A DNA stretch of 62,677 bases from positions 1 through 62,677 of the forward strand of contig JBEIVB010000005.1 of the NCBI GenBank assembly GCA_040374085.1, given 5' to 3'. The translations under genes and the position numbers were made by a program. Position 1 is the first letter of the stretch; every line of letters starts with the position of its first letter. Positions 35,085-43,893 of the stretch are shown one piece after another. Source of the stretch: JBEIVB01 sp040374085 (GTDB taxonomy: Bacteria > Bacteroidota > Bacteroidia > UBA4408). The notes under the pieces are model-generated. The model searched no databases. It had not been told where the DNA came from and saw only the letters and a list, made by a program, of their open reading frames with translations.

Positions 35085-38051
35085 TCAACGCACTTGCTTA
35101 GATGCGGAACCCGCTTTCTGGCTTTGTTGCAACTCCTTAGCCAGATAGATTCCGGTAATGCTTTTTGGAAAAGAAACGATTTCCGAAGGTGATCCTTGGG
35201 CAACTATCGTTCCGCCTTGGTGGCCTCCTTCAGGCCCAAGGTCAATTACGTGATCTGCAACTTTTACAATATCTAAGTTGTGCTCAATAACCAATACGGT
35301 ATTGCCGTTTTCTACAAGACGTTGCAGCACATCCAACAATATGCGAATGTCTTCGAAATGCAATCCTGTAGAAGGTTCGTCGAGTATGTAAAAGGTATTT
35401 CCCGTATCCTTTTTTGCTAATTCTGCTGCCAGTTTTATGCGTTGTGCCTCTCCCCCAGATAGGGTAGTGGACGGTTGTCCTAAGGTAACGTAGCCCAAGC
35501 CCACCTCTTTTAGTGTTCGTATTTTTTGGGTGATGGAAGGGATGTTGGAAAACAACTCCAATGCGTCTTCAATGGTCATGTTCAGCACATCGCTGATGCT
35601 TTTTCCGTGGTAGCGCACCTCAAGGGTTTCGCGGTTGTATCGCTTTCCATTGCAATCTTCGCAGAGGACATACACATCGGGTAGGAAGTTCATTTCTATT
35701 CCCCTGAGCCCGCCGCCCTGACAGGTTTCGCATCGGCCACCCTTCACATTAAAAGAGAAACGCCCCGGTTTGTAGCCTCGTATTTTTGCCTCCGGAAGCT
35801 CTGCATACAGGGCTCTGATGTCGGTGAAGACGTTGGTATAGGTGGCAGGGTTCGAACGCGGTGTGCGTCCAATTGGACTTTGATCGATTTCTATAACCTT
35901 GTCTAAATGCTTTAAACCTTCAACGGAATGATAGGACAGGGGCTTTTTTACAGACCGATAGAAATGCTGGTTCAAAATGGGATATAGCGTCTCCGTTATC
36001 AACGATGACTTTCCGCTGCCCGAAACCCCCGTTATGCAGATGAAGGTGCCCAAGGGAAACGACACCGAAACATGTTTTAGGTTGTGGCCGCTGGCACCGG
36101 TAATGATGAGTTGTTTGCCGTTGCCTTTTCTGGAAAAAGAGGGAAGGGGAATTTCTTTTTCATACCGCAGGTATTGGCAGGTGAGGCTGTTTTGGCGAAA
36201 AAAATGATCCGGTGCACCTTCTGCTACTACTCTACCTCCATGTATTCCGGCGCCCGGACCAATATCAATGATCCAGTCTGCAGCCTCCATCATCTCCCTA
36301 TCGTGCTCCACCACCAAGAGGGAATTGCCCAGGTCCCTCAGCTTTTTTAATGCTTCAATAAGTCTGGCATTATCTCTCTGATGAAGGCCGATAGACGGTT
36401 CATCCAAAATGTACAAGACGCCGGTAAGTTGAGATCCAATTTGCGTGGCCAATCGTATGCGCTGCGCCTCTCCACCGCTGAGGGTTTGCACACCTCGATC
36501 GAGGGTGAGGTAATCCAATCCCACATGCAACAAGAAGCCTACTCGAGCGCGAATCTCCTTTAAGATCTCTTCCGCTATGATGGCTTGCTGGCCTTGCAAG
36601 CGGCTGTCTAAACCTTCCAGCCATTCCTTCAATTCAGCCAAAGGCAGGGCGGATAATTGTGCAATGTTTTTATCGGACATGAGGAAATACAGCGCCTCTT
36701 TTTTCAAGCGTGTGCCCTCACATTTCGGGCATGCCACCTGGTTCATGAACCCCTCCACGAGGCGGTCGAGTGTGCGGCTGCTCAATTCTTCCCGTTGCCG
36801 AATCAGAAAGTTGATAATGCCTTCAAAGGTGCTGTTTCGAACGTGTTGGTTGTTTTTATCGGTATGCATTTTATATACTTCTTCAGAACCGTATAAAACA
36901 ACACCAATTGCCTCTTCACTGAATTCCCCGAGTGGGGTGTTCAAATCGAACCCCAGATGCTTTCCAATGGATTCCAACTGAAAGAAGATCCACGTTGGCT
37001 TGTATTCTCCCAATGGAGAAATGCCCCCTTTTCGGATGGTGAGCTCGGGATTGGGAATGATCTTGGCCAGGTCAACCTCCGAAACGGTGCCCAATCCATT
37101 ACACCGGCTGCACGATCCAACCGGCGAGTTAAAAGAGAAGAGGTTTGGGGCAGGATCTGCATAGGAAATGCCGCTGGTGGGGCACATAAGGTGACGGCTG
37201 AAATGCCGTATCTCTTCAGCATCCACATCGAGGATCATCACCGAGCCTTTGCCCATTTTCATGCCCGCTTTTAACGACTCTTGCAGACGTGCGCGCGCAT
37301 CTGCTTGCACCGGTAAACGATCAATAACAACTTCTATGTTGTGGGTCTTGTACCGATCTACTTGCATCTTTACCCTCAGTTCGGTAATGGTTCCGTTGAT
37401 GCGCGCCTTTATATAACCTTGTTTAATAATTTGGTCGAACAACTCTCGGTAATGGCCTTTCCTCGATTTCACCACAGGAGCCAGCAACACGATCTTGCGC
37501 CCTTCGTATTCGCTCAGGATCAAATTCAAAATTTGCTCATCGGAATAGCGGACCATAGGCTCTCCGGTAACATAGGAAACCGCCTGTCCGGCGCGGGCAT
37601 AAAGCAAGCGCAGGAAATCGTACACCTCTGTTATGGTACCCACCGTGGACCTTGGGTTGCGGCTGGTGGTTTTCTGCTCTATGGAAATTACAGGAGACAG
37701 GCCGGTAATCTGGTCTACATCCGGTCTTTCCAGGTTGCCTAAAAACTGACGTGCATAAGCAGAGAAGCTCTCCACATAACGTCGTTGGCCCTCTGCGTAA
37801 ATGGTATCAAAGGCAAGGGATGATTTGCCGCTTCCACTCAAACCCGTAAGCACCACCAGACGATTGCGGGGTATGCTCACCTCTATGTTCTTTAGGTTAT
37901 GAACCCGTGCGCCCGAAACCAGCAGTTGCTGCTCGGGATCCAAAGCATCACCCTGGCTTTTGGGCAGCGTTTTCCGCTTCGCCTCGGAGGCTGTCGCCTT
38001 GGGTGTCGTGGCTGGGATCGGCTTCTGGTTCTGGGTTTTCTTTAACGGCAT
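35085..38051 (-). CDS. uvrA: Excinuclease ABC subunit A
   Basis: UvrA is the damage-recognition ATPase of nucleotide excision repair. The protein (988 residues from ATG 38051) has two ABC modules, each with Walker A (GLSGSGKSSLAFDT and GVSGSGKSSL) and signature (LSGGEAQRIRLATQ and LSGGEAQRIKLAAE). It has zinc-finger regions: one around CSRCNGLG, CPKCEGTRL, and a full CETCQGGG ... CEDCNGKR pair. The first finger lacks some of the classical Cys, as often seen in Bacteroidota. The ATG at 38051 gives a 37-residue Pro/Lys-rich extension that overlaps the lytic transglycosylase by 104 bases. A TTG at 37943 would avoid the overlap and starts nearer the family core. The start is therefore ambiguous. 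It ends the wza-wzc operon. Confidence 0.96.
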   Translation of the reverse strand: MPLKKTQNQKPIPATTPKATASEAKRKTLPKSQGDALDPEQQLLVSGARVHNLKNIEVSIPRNRLVVLTGLSGSGKSSLAFDTIYAEGQRRYVESFSAYARQFLGNLERPDVDQITGLSPVISIEQKTTSRNPRSTVGTITEVYDFLRLLYARAGQAVSYVTGEPMVRYSDEQILNLILSEYEGRKIVLLAPVVKSRKGHYRELFDQIIKQGYIKARINGTITELRVKMQVDRYKTHNIEVVIDRLPVQADARARLQESLKAGMKMGKGSVMILDVDAEEIRHFSRHLMCPTSGISYADPAPNLFSFNSPVGSCSRCNGLGTVSEVDLAKIIPNPELTIRKGGISPLGEYKPTWIFFQLESIGKHLGFDLNTPLGEFSEEAIGVVLYGSEEVYKMHTDKNNQHVRNSTFEGIINFLIRQREELSSRTLDRLVEGFMNQVACPKCEGTRLKKEALYFLMSDKNIAQLSALPLAELKEWLEGLDSRLQGQQAIIAEEILKEIRARVGFLLHVGLDYLTLDRGVQTLSGGEAQRIRLATQIGSQLTGVLYILDEPSIGLHQRDNARLIEALKKLRDLGNSLLVVEHDREMMEAADWIIDIGPGAGIHGGRVVAEGAPDHFFRQNSLTCQYLRYEKEIPLPSFSRKGNGKQLIITGASGHNLKHVSVSFPLGTFICITGVSGSGKSSLITETLYPILNQHFYRSVKKPLSYHSVEGLKHLDKVIEIDQSPIGRTPRSNPATYTNVFTDIRALYAELPEAKIRGYKPGRFSFNVKGGRCETCQGGGLRGIEMNFLPDVYVLCEDCNGKRYNRETLEVRYHGKSISDVLNMTIEDALELFSNIPSITQKIRTLKEVGLGYVTLGQPSTTLSGGEAQRIKLAAELAKKDTGNTFYILDEPSTGLHFEDIRILLDVLQRLVENGNTVLVIEHNLDIVKVADHVIDLGPEGGHQGGTIVAQGSPSEIVSFPKSITGIYLAKELQQSQKAGSASKQVR

Positions 38052-39018
38052 CCGCTGCGAAATTTTCAAATAAGAGGCCAAAGTTACCGATCCAGAAGGA
38101 GTAATCGGTGGCATGGCGATTGGGTATGGCTAAATACCGTGGTTTTTGTTTGGTTGCGTTCAAAGGGTCGGCCAACCACCATGGGTTAAAGAGCCGAATT
38201 ACCTGTTCATCGGCATGCAGGTGCCGGGCCAGATGCGAGATCGAATGCACCACCGTATCTATTCTCACCCTTTGGCTGCCACCAAATGCCAGACTTGGAA
38301 AGGTCGTCTTGTCTACCCCGTATTTCTCCGGATGCTCCATGATGGCTTTAATGGCAAGCGTTCTGTATAGGTATTCACCGGCCTGGTGGCCCAGATCCAT
38401 TTCATAATAGGATCGATCGGGGTGAGCTGCCACTTTTCGCAGCAAGCCGTTGATTCCGGTATTGAAGCTGGCCGCCACCAATGTCCAACTGTGCAACGTG
38501 TCGTAGGCCTCTTTAAAATACCGCACAGCCGCATGGGTGGCCAATTCAGGATTGCGCCTTTCGTCTACCGATGCACCAATCTCCAAACCATATTTCTGTG
38601 CCGTTATGGGCATAAACTGCCAGAAACCCACGGCACCCGATTTGGAACGGGCATTTACGAGGCCGCTCTCCACAATGGCCAGATACTTAAAGTCGTTGGG
38701 TATGCCCGCCTTTTCCAAAATGGGTTCGAGAATGGGAAACCAAATCTGCGATCGCCGCCAAAAGAGCGGAATCTGTTGGGTCCAAAAGGGATCGTCGAGC
38801 AGTTCCGATTTCAGACGCTGTTGCACCAACTTTGAATGTACGGGAACCGGTTCGCCTGCAAAGGAAAAATCGAGAGGAAGAAACAGAGGCAAGGCTTGCT
38901 CCTTGTTTTTATCAACCGCACGTTTTGCCCGGTGGGTGATTACTGCGCCCAAGCCTAAAAAAAACAGCACCAAAAGCAGCACATAAAACTTACGTGCCCG
39001 CTCAAAGCGCGGCATCAT
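37948..39018 (-). CDS. Lytic transglycosylase, MltD/Slt-like
   Basis: The 356-residue protein has an N-terminal membrane helix (FYVLLLVLFFLGLGAV) and a lysozyme-like SLT domain. In this domain IVESGLVNARSKSGAVGFWQFMPITA carries the catalytic Glu (about residue 110) and the GxWQF motif. AASFNTGINGLLR supplies the conserved N-G near the second half. The domain cleaves the peptidoglycan glycan strand with formation of an anhydro end. No LysM domain is visible, unlike many MltD proteins. The C-terminal ~35 residues are low-complexity, acidic and polar, and their codons overlap the possible uvrA N-terminus. The start ATG 39018 overlaps the wecA stop by four bases; a second ATG follows at 39015. 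Confidence 0.9.
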   Translation of the reverse strand: MMPRFERARKFYVLLLVLFFLGLGAVITHRAKRAVDKNKEQALPLFLPLDFSFAGEPVPVHSKLVQQRLKSELLDDPFWTQQIPLFWRRSQIWFPILEPILEKAGIPNDFKYLAIVESGLVNARSKSGAVGFWQFMPITAQKYGLEIGASVDERRNPELATHAAVRYFKEAYDTLHSWTLVAASFNTGINGLLRKVAAHPDRSYYEMDLGHQAGEYLYRTLAIKAIMEHPEKYGVDKTTFPSLAFGGSQRVRIDTVVHSISHLARHLHADEQVIRLFNPWWLADPLNATKQKPRYLAIPNRHATDYSFWIGNFGLLFENFAADAVKENPEPEADPSHDTQGDSLRGEAENAAQKPG

Positions 39019-40085
39019 GAGCGCTTCTTGGGTTTGCTGGTGCGGGAAATGTAGTAGAGTACCCCAAACACTCCAATGGGATATAAGGCAAAAGCAAAGA
39101 AGCTGCCCCAGTCCCAACTGTAAGATTGAATGATGCGGTAGGCAAAGAAGAGCCCTGCAAGGTTAATACCTGCAAAAACCAATACGACCTGGCGATCGCT
39201 CAACCCAAGGTAGCTGAGGTGGTGAGTGGTGTGGTCGCGGCCTCCAACAAAAGGCGACTTCCCTTTCATCAGGCGATTTATGGTAACGGTGGTGGTATCA
39301 ACGATTGGTATTAGAAACAGGATTACAGAAAATACCAATTGTTTGGACTGCATTTGAACGATCTGGTCAAAAGGCGTGTTCCAAAAACACATGATGCCAA
39401 CCGCGGCCAAAAAGATGCCCAAGAATTGCGAGCCGGTGTCGCCCATGTACATTTTTGAGGGATGCCAGTTGTAAAACAAGAAGCCCACCAGGGCACCCAT
39501 GCAACCCAGAAGGATGAAGTATAGGATGAGATCCTGTCCACGCGTTTGATATAAAACCATGATTGCACCCGCCATAATGGACATAGAGACGGTTGCGGTT
39601 ACAGCATCCATGTTATCCAACATGTTCACGGAGTTCATGATTCCAATCACCCAAAAGAGGGTGAGGAGATGGTTAAGGGTTTCGTTGGGACTGATGTTGA
39701 TGGTGGTGCCGGACGCAATGAGGATGAGGCCGCAGGTTACCTGGCCCAAGAATTTCAGCAGGGGGCGTGTGTTGTAGGCATCGTCGGCCAAACCAATGAT
39801 GAAGCCTAGGGAAGAAGAAAGTATTAGCCCCAGCATTTGCTTGTTCTCCAATAGGTTGGGCTGGTCTGAAATAACCGAAAACAGTGCCAGTGAGAACAAA
39901 AAGACGATGTAAAACGCTATGCCTCCCAAGGCAGGTTTACTGGTGCTGGCCCAGCGAATTTGAACCTCACCTTCCTCACGTATTCCAAGGGTATGAGAGA
40001 ATTTCAACATGAGGCCATTCACCAAGTAGGAGAATACCACCGAAACAAAAAAAAGCGCTGCACCTATGAGTTCATGCTGGGTCAC
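39015..40085 (-). CDS. Polyprenyl-phosphate N-acetylhexosamine-1-phosphate transferase, WecA/MraY-like
   Basis: The 356-residue polytopic protein transfers a sugar-1-phosphate onto undecaprenyl phosphate to start glycan synthesis. It has about eleven hydrophobic segments. Catalytic landmarks are LADDAYN (Asp101-Asp102), NMLDNMDAVT at 154-163, MYMGDTGSQFLG (214-218) and the histidine-rich GGRDHTTHHL at 281-290. The second motif reads NMLDNMD instead of the more usual NxxDGxDG. The start is GTG 40085, eight bases after rmlC. It belongs to the wza-wzc-rmlC-wecA-transglycosylase-uvrA run. The sugar donor is not readable; a HexNAc is likely. I do not assign a gene symbol because WecA and MraY-like paralogues are hard to separate by eye. 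Confidence 0.88.
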   Translation of the reverse strand: MTQHELIGAALFFVSVVFSYLVNGLMLKFSHTLGIREEGEVQIRWASTSKPALGGIAFYIVFLFSLALFSVISDQPNLLENKQMLGLILSSSLGFIIGLADDAYNTRPLLKFLGQVTCGLILIASGTTINISPNETLNHLLTLFWVIGIMNSVNMLDNMDAVTATVSMSIMAGAIMVLYQTRGQDLILYFILLGCMGALVGFLFYNWHPSKMYMGDTGSQFLGIFLAAVGIMCFWNTPFDQIVQMQSKQLVFSVILFLIPIVDTTTVTINRLMKGKSPFVGGRDHTTHHLSYLGLSDRQVVLVFAGINLAGLFFAYRIIQSYSWDWGSFFAFALYPIGVFGVLYYISRTSKPKKRS

Positions 40086-40093
40086 AGCACAAA

Positions 40094-40645
40094 TTAAGCA
40101 AAAAGGAAGGGACTTTCCAAGTTTTTAAGACGCAGCCCTTCGGTGTCTTTTTGGGAAATAATGGGGTCTGAAACGCCCCAGTTTATGCCCAAGTCAGCAT
40201 CGTTCCAAAGCAGGCAACCCTCAGCAGGTTTGTTGTAGAAGCCGGAACATTTGTAGTGGAAAAGGGTGTTGTCTGAGAGGGTAGCAAAGCCATGGGCAAA
40301 TCCTGGCGCCACATACAATTGCCGATGATTTTCTTCTGAGAGTTCTACGCTTGCATGGTGTCCGTAAGTAGGAGAGCCTACCCGAATGTCTACGACCACA
40401 TCCAAAACCTTACCTCTGAGCACCGACACCAATTTTCCCTGGGCATGTGGAGGTGCCTGAAAATGTAAACCCCTAACCACACCTCGGTGAGAAAGCGAAA
40501 GGTTGTCTTGAACAAAGGTGGTGTTGCCCAGGAAACTATGATAGCTGTTGGCGTTGTAGGTTTCCATAAAAAAGCCCCTGGAGTCGCCGAAAACCGTGGC
40601 CTCCAGTAAAAATAAACCGGGCATCAATTCCTCCAATAGCTTCAT
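40094..40645 (-). CDS. rfbC: dTDP-4-dehydrorhamnose 3,5-epimerase
   Basis: RfbC (RmlC) epimerises dTDP-4-keto-6-deoxyglucose on the way to dTDP-L-rhamnose. The 183-residue cupin-fold protein is complete and shows the family blocks FGDSRGFFMETYN (about residues 19-31), FVQDNLSLSHRGVVRGLHFQAPP with the His base in the LHFQ segment, KLVSVLRGKVLDVVVDIR and APGFAHGFATLSD. RfbA, RfbB and RfbD are not in the window, so the rest of the rhamnose pathway must lie elsewhere. The ATG overlaps the wzc stop by four bases. Its presence with Wza, Wzc and a WecA-like enzyme suggests the exported glycan contains rhamnose or a related 6-deoxy sugar. Confidence 0.96.
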   Translation of the reverse strand: MKLLEELMPGLFLLEATVFGDSRGFFMETYNANSYHSFLGNTTFVQDNLSLSHRGVVRGLHFQAPPHAQGKLVSVLRGKVLDVVVDIRVGSPTYGHHASVELSEENHRQLYVAPGFAHGFATLSDNTLFHYKCSGFYNKPAEGCLLWNDADLGINWGVSDPIISQKDTEGLRLKNLESPFLFA

Positions 40646-43050
40646 GCGTCTTTACCAAACCAACGCTTAAAGAGGCCCTCCTCGCGCTTCTGAGGGAGAT
40701 CCTCGTAATATCCATAACCGTATCCATACCCATAACCATATCCGTAGCCATAACCATAGCCGTAACCCGGATTGAGTTGGTCCACATCATTCAGAATCAC
40801 CGACATGTTCTTGATGTTGAATTCACGAACCATGTTGTTGATTTTCTCAAAGAAGTAACGCTTGGAGTAGTTGGATCGGAACACAAATATCGGATAGTCT
40901 GCTCGAAGCATGTTGGTTATACCATCCGATACGATACCAATGGGTGGGTTATCCAAAATGATGATGTCGTAACGGGCTTTTAAATAGTCAATTAGTCCTT
41001 CCATTTTATGCGACATGGTGAGCTCGGCAGGATTGGGTGGAATGGGGCCGGCTGCAATAAAGTCGAGGTTGGCGAGGGCAGATGGGGTAATGCATTCATC
41101 TATGGTGTTCTTGCCAATCAGAATGGTACTAACGCCGCGGAGGTTGGGCGAATTGAAACCCAAATGGATTTTGGGTTTTCGCATGTCCATGTCCAAAATG
41201 ATAACCTTTTTGTCGGCAAATGCAATGATGCCGGCAAGGTTAATGGCAATGAATGTTTTTCCCTCTCCAGAAACGGTTGAGGATATGGAAATAACCCTTG
41301 GTTCCGTTTCACTGGCAATGAACTGAAGGTTGGATCGAATGGAGCGAAACGCCTCTGCAATGCTGGATTTGGGATTCTGGTCGATCAAAAGTTGAGAGAT
41401 CGGTACTGCTTTCTTGTATCGGGGAACAAGGCCTAGAATACTCAAATCGGTATATCGCTTGATTTCGGCCGTTGAAGTGATGTTGTTGAACATCAGATAC
41501 TGAAAAAATATCAGCACAAAGGAGGCGATGAAACCAATGGCCACAGCAACTCCAATGATGACGTTGCGGTTGGGGAATATCGGGGAGGCGGTGGGTTTGG
41601 CTCGCTGGAGGATTTCATTTAATGAAACAAATCCTGCCATAGAAATGGAATACTCGGCTTTTTTGGAAAGTAAAAGATTATAAAACTCCTCATTTACTTT
41701 GTACAACCTGGATAGCTTACTGAACTCCAACTCCTGTTCTGGCATCCCTTCAAAGGTGCGCATCACTTTATCCAGTTTTTCGTTGGCTTCGCGCTCCTCT
41801 TTACTGAGGGTGAACATCAGGTAGTTGACCTGATTGGAAAAAATCTTTCGCTTGTCCTCAAGATTCTTGTGAATGCTTCGGTAGGTTTGATTCACATCCG
41901 TGAGGTCAACGGTGAGTTTACTTTGCGTTGTTTGGTAATCTTCAACGGACTTAATAATTGGGGTTAACCCTCTCTCAAATCGGGTTCCGGATATCATCCA
42001 AAGAAGGTTATCCGTATCCAGGTTTTCACGGTTCTTTATTTCCTCTTTCAATTGCTCCAGCACCATGCGATCAAGTTGGATCTGACGCAGGGTGTTTTCC
42101 TGTCTCACCATCTGATCAAGATTCTGATTTTCTAATGCCGAAATGCTGGGGGTTTTTAACGTTTGCTTCAAGCCTTGTATTTGGCCTTCGTATTCTTTGA
42201 GATCTTCATACACCGAAGCAAGTTGACGGCTGATAAAAGAAAGGGTTTTGGTGGTGCTTTCTGCCTTTTTTTCAATGTCGTAGTCTTTGAAATTCTCCGC
42301 AATGGCGTTCACCACATCAGCGCATTTGTGCGGGTTGTTGCCTTGCAAAGAAATTTGAATGGTTCGGGCAAAGGAGTTGAGAACCACCACATCAAGGTTG
42401 CTGGAATACCCGTCGGCGAGGTTGTCTGGATCGTAACCAATAAAATAAAATCCCTTTTCTTTTACCTTGCTTCTCTGAACGTTCACATCAGAAAAAGACA
42501 ATACGGATATCTTGGCCATGAAATCACCAAAATTGCCCCAAGTATCGGTTCGAAACTTCTTCCGAACAAGGTTGCCTGCAGATTTATACTCGAGCACAAA
42601 TTGCTTTGGGTTCAGGAAGCGAATGAATATGGGAGTGCCGTATATGGTGTTGCTGTTGCCATAAAATTCAACCCTATACGGGTTGGCTTTGTATGTTTCG
42701 TAGGATTTAAAGGTTCCTTTTACATAATAACCTACTTCTAGGTTGAGCTTGCTCAGCACTCGGTTGAGAAACTCTTTTGAACGAATGAGCTCAACATCTC
42801 CGGCAAGTCCATCTTCGGTTTCCATTACGTTTTCAACCCGAAGGATGCGGTTCGCGCTGTTGCTGCTTACAATCTGAATGATGGAACTGGCATCGTAAAT
42901 CTCCTTTTCATAGCGAACATAAAGGAATGCGGAAACAAGAGAAATGGTAAAGAACAATGCGTAATAGAGCACATTCTTTTGTGCAATGAAAAGTAAAAGC
43001 TTAAAATCAAATTGATCCTGTAGAACGGAAGTTCCGCTTTTGCTTTCCAT
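40642..43050 (-). CDS. wzc: Polysaccharide chain-length determinant / tyrosine autokinase Wzc-like
   Basis: The 802-residue inner-membrane protein combines a Wzz-type chain-length domain with a bacterial tyrosine-kinase domain. It has membrane helices near residues 20-40 and about 495-520, and long coiled-coil stretches between them. The cytoplasmic kinase domain has Walker A TVSGEGKTFIA, Walker A' ILDMDMRKPK and Walker B IILDNPPIG. The C-terminus ends with ten consecutive Gly-Tyr dipeptides plus a further Tyr, then EDLPQKREEGLFKRWFG. Tyrosine clusters are the sites of Wzc autophosphorylation, but such a perfect (GY)10 array is striking. It stops four bases into rfbC and starts four bases after wza, so the three are co-translated. 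It should control export and length of the glycan with Wza. Confidence 0.95.
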   Translation of the reverse strand: MESKSGTSVLQDQFDFKLLLFIAQKNVLYYALFFTISLVSAFLYVRYEKEIYDASSIIQIVSSNSANRILRVENVMETEDGLAGDVELIRSKEFLNRVLSKLNLEVGYYVKGTFKSYETYKANPYRVEFYGNSNTIYGTPIFIRFLNPKQFVLEYKSAGNLVRKKFRTDTWGNFGDFMAKISVLSFSDVNVQRSKVKEKGFYFIGYDPDNLADGYSSNLDVVVLNSFARTIQISLQGNNPHKCADVVNAIAENFKDYDIEKKAESTTKTLSFISRQLASVYEDLKEYEGQIQGLKQTLKTPSISALENQNLDQMVRQENTLRQIQLDRMVLEQLKEEIKNRENLDTDNLLWMISGTRFERGLTPIIKSVEDYQTTQSKLTVDLTDVNQTYRSIHKNLEDKRKIFSNQVNYLMFTLSKEEREANEKLDKVMRTFEGMPEQELEFSKLSRLYKVNEEFYNLLLSKKAEYSISMAGFVSLNEILQRAKPTASPIFPNRNVIIGVAVAIGFIASFVLIFFQYLMFNNITSTAEIKRYTDLSILGLVPRYKKAVPISQLLIDQNPKSSIAEAFRSIRSNLQFIASETEPRVISISSTVSGEGKTFIAINLAGIIAFADKKVIILDMDMRKPKIHLGFNSPNLRGVSTILIGKNTIDECITPSALANLDFIAAGPIPPNPAELTMSHKMEGLIDYLKARYDIIILDNPPIGIVSDGITNMLRADYPIFVFRSNYSKRYFFEKINNMVREFNIKNMSVILNDVDQLNPGYGYGYGYGYGYGYGYGYGYYEDLPQKREEGLFKRWFGKDA

Positions 43051-43054
43051 AGAA

Positions 43055-43819
43055 TTAACGAGTAGTACTCCGTATGATGGAAAAGCCGAGCAACAAGGTA
43101 TTCAGGAGAGAGATGTAGGGGCCTATTTCCTGAGAAAGGTTGCGCGCAATCATCGGGCGAGCTTCAACGTAAATGATGTCGTTGGATTGCACAATCATGT
43201 TTCCGGCATTGAAGCCTTCCAGGGTAGATAAGTCCAGGAGAAAAACCTGCTGACTTTCTTTTGGTCCCCTAATGAGTTTCACGGAGTAGGCCTTGCCGGT
43301 GGTGGGAATGCCACCAGCCAAGGCAATTATTTCGGCCACACGAGTGGTGTTGTTGCTCAGTGGAACAACCCTGGCTGCGCCGTCAGCTCCGGGAAAAACC
43401 AAAACCCTGCGGTTAGAAACGCGGATGATGACGTAGGGTTTTTTGTAGTATTCCGAGTACTTCTCTTCAAGAAGAGATTCAGCTTCCCGCGCCGTTAATC
43501 CCTGAAGTTTAATTCGGCCCAACAGCGGCATTTTAATGGTGCCATCAAACTCCACCTGGTAGGTTTGATTGTTCCCTTGAGCAATTTGAGGAATGGCCGT
43601 AGGTGAAATGTCCACCAAGCGAAAACCATCGTTCGAATACAAAGAGAATTGAACCAGGTCGTTTACCTCTAAGCGGAATTCTTGCGGCAATTGGCTGCCT
43701 TTATCGGTATAAGCGAACTCTTTTGGAGTCTGGATCATTCGGTTGGAGTAAAGGGTTCTGCAACCAGAAATGGTAGCCGCTGCCCCAACCAGCACCAGCA
43801 AAAGTAATCGCTTAATCAT
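43055..43819 (-). CDS. wza: Polysaccharide export lipoprotein Wza-like
   Basis: The 254-residue protein starts with a lipoprotein signal whose lipobox ISGC places the lipid-bearing Cys at residue 20. It then has a polysaccharide-export domain (FRLEVNDLVQFSLYS, VEFDGTIKMPLLGRIKLQGL) and one SLBB domain (RVLVFPGADGAARVVPL to LIRGPKESQ). A C-terminal hydrophobic stretch (YISLLNTLLLGFSII) resembles the outer-membrane helix of Wza. It should form the outer-membrane export channel with Wzc. It is shorter than E. coli Wza (one SLBB rather than two), as usual in Bacteroidota. A perfect -7 box lies 22 bases upstream of the start, making it the likely first gene of the run ending at uvrA. Confidence 0.93.
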   Translation of the reverse strand: MIKRLLLLVLVGAAATISGCRTLYSNRMIQTPKEFAYTDKGSQLPQEFRLEVNDLVQFSLYSNDGFRLVDISPTAIPQIAQGNNQTYQVEFDGTIKMPLLGRIKLQGLTAREAESLLEEKYSEYYKKPYVIIRVSNRRVLVFPGADGAARVVPLSNNTTRVAEIIALAGGIPTTGKAYSVKLIRGPKESQQVFLLDLSTLEGFNAGNMIVQSNDIIYVEARPMIARNLSQEIGPYISLLNTLLLGFSIIRSTTR

Positions 43820-43841
43820 GCCCTATTTTCTTGATTCGGCC

Positions 43842-43849
43842 AAAATTAA
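43842..43849 (-). promoter_or_regulatory. Bacteroidetes -7 box upstream of the wza-uvrA operon
   Basis: Read on the minus strand this is TAatTTTG, a perfect TAnnTTTG, ending 22 bases before the wza ATG (43819). It sits in the only sizeable gap between wza and the preceding glycosyltransferase. I do not see a matching -33 TTTG. Confidence 0.5.
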
Positions 43850-43893
43850 CAAAAATGACATTAGGAAGTCGGCTTGAGGACCTAAGGTATGTG

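Noticed and set aside
40700..40770. Possible DNA microsatellite at the wzc 3' end
   Set aside because: The bases are not a simple repeat: third codon positions vary, so the repeat exists at the protein level.
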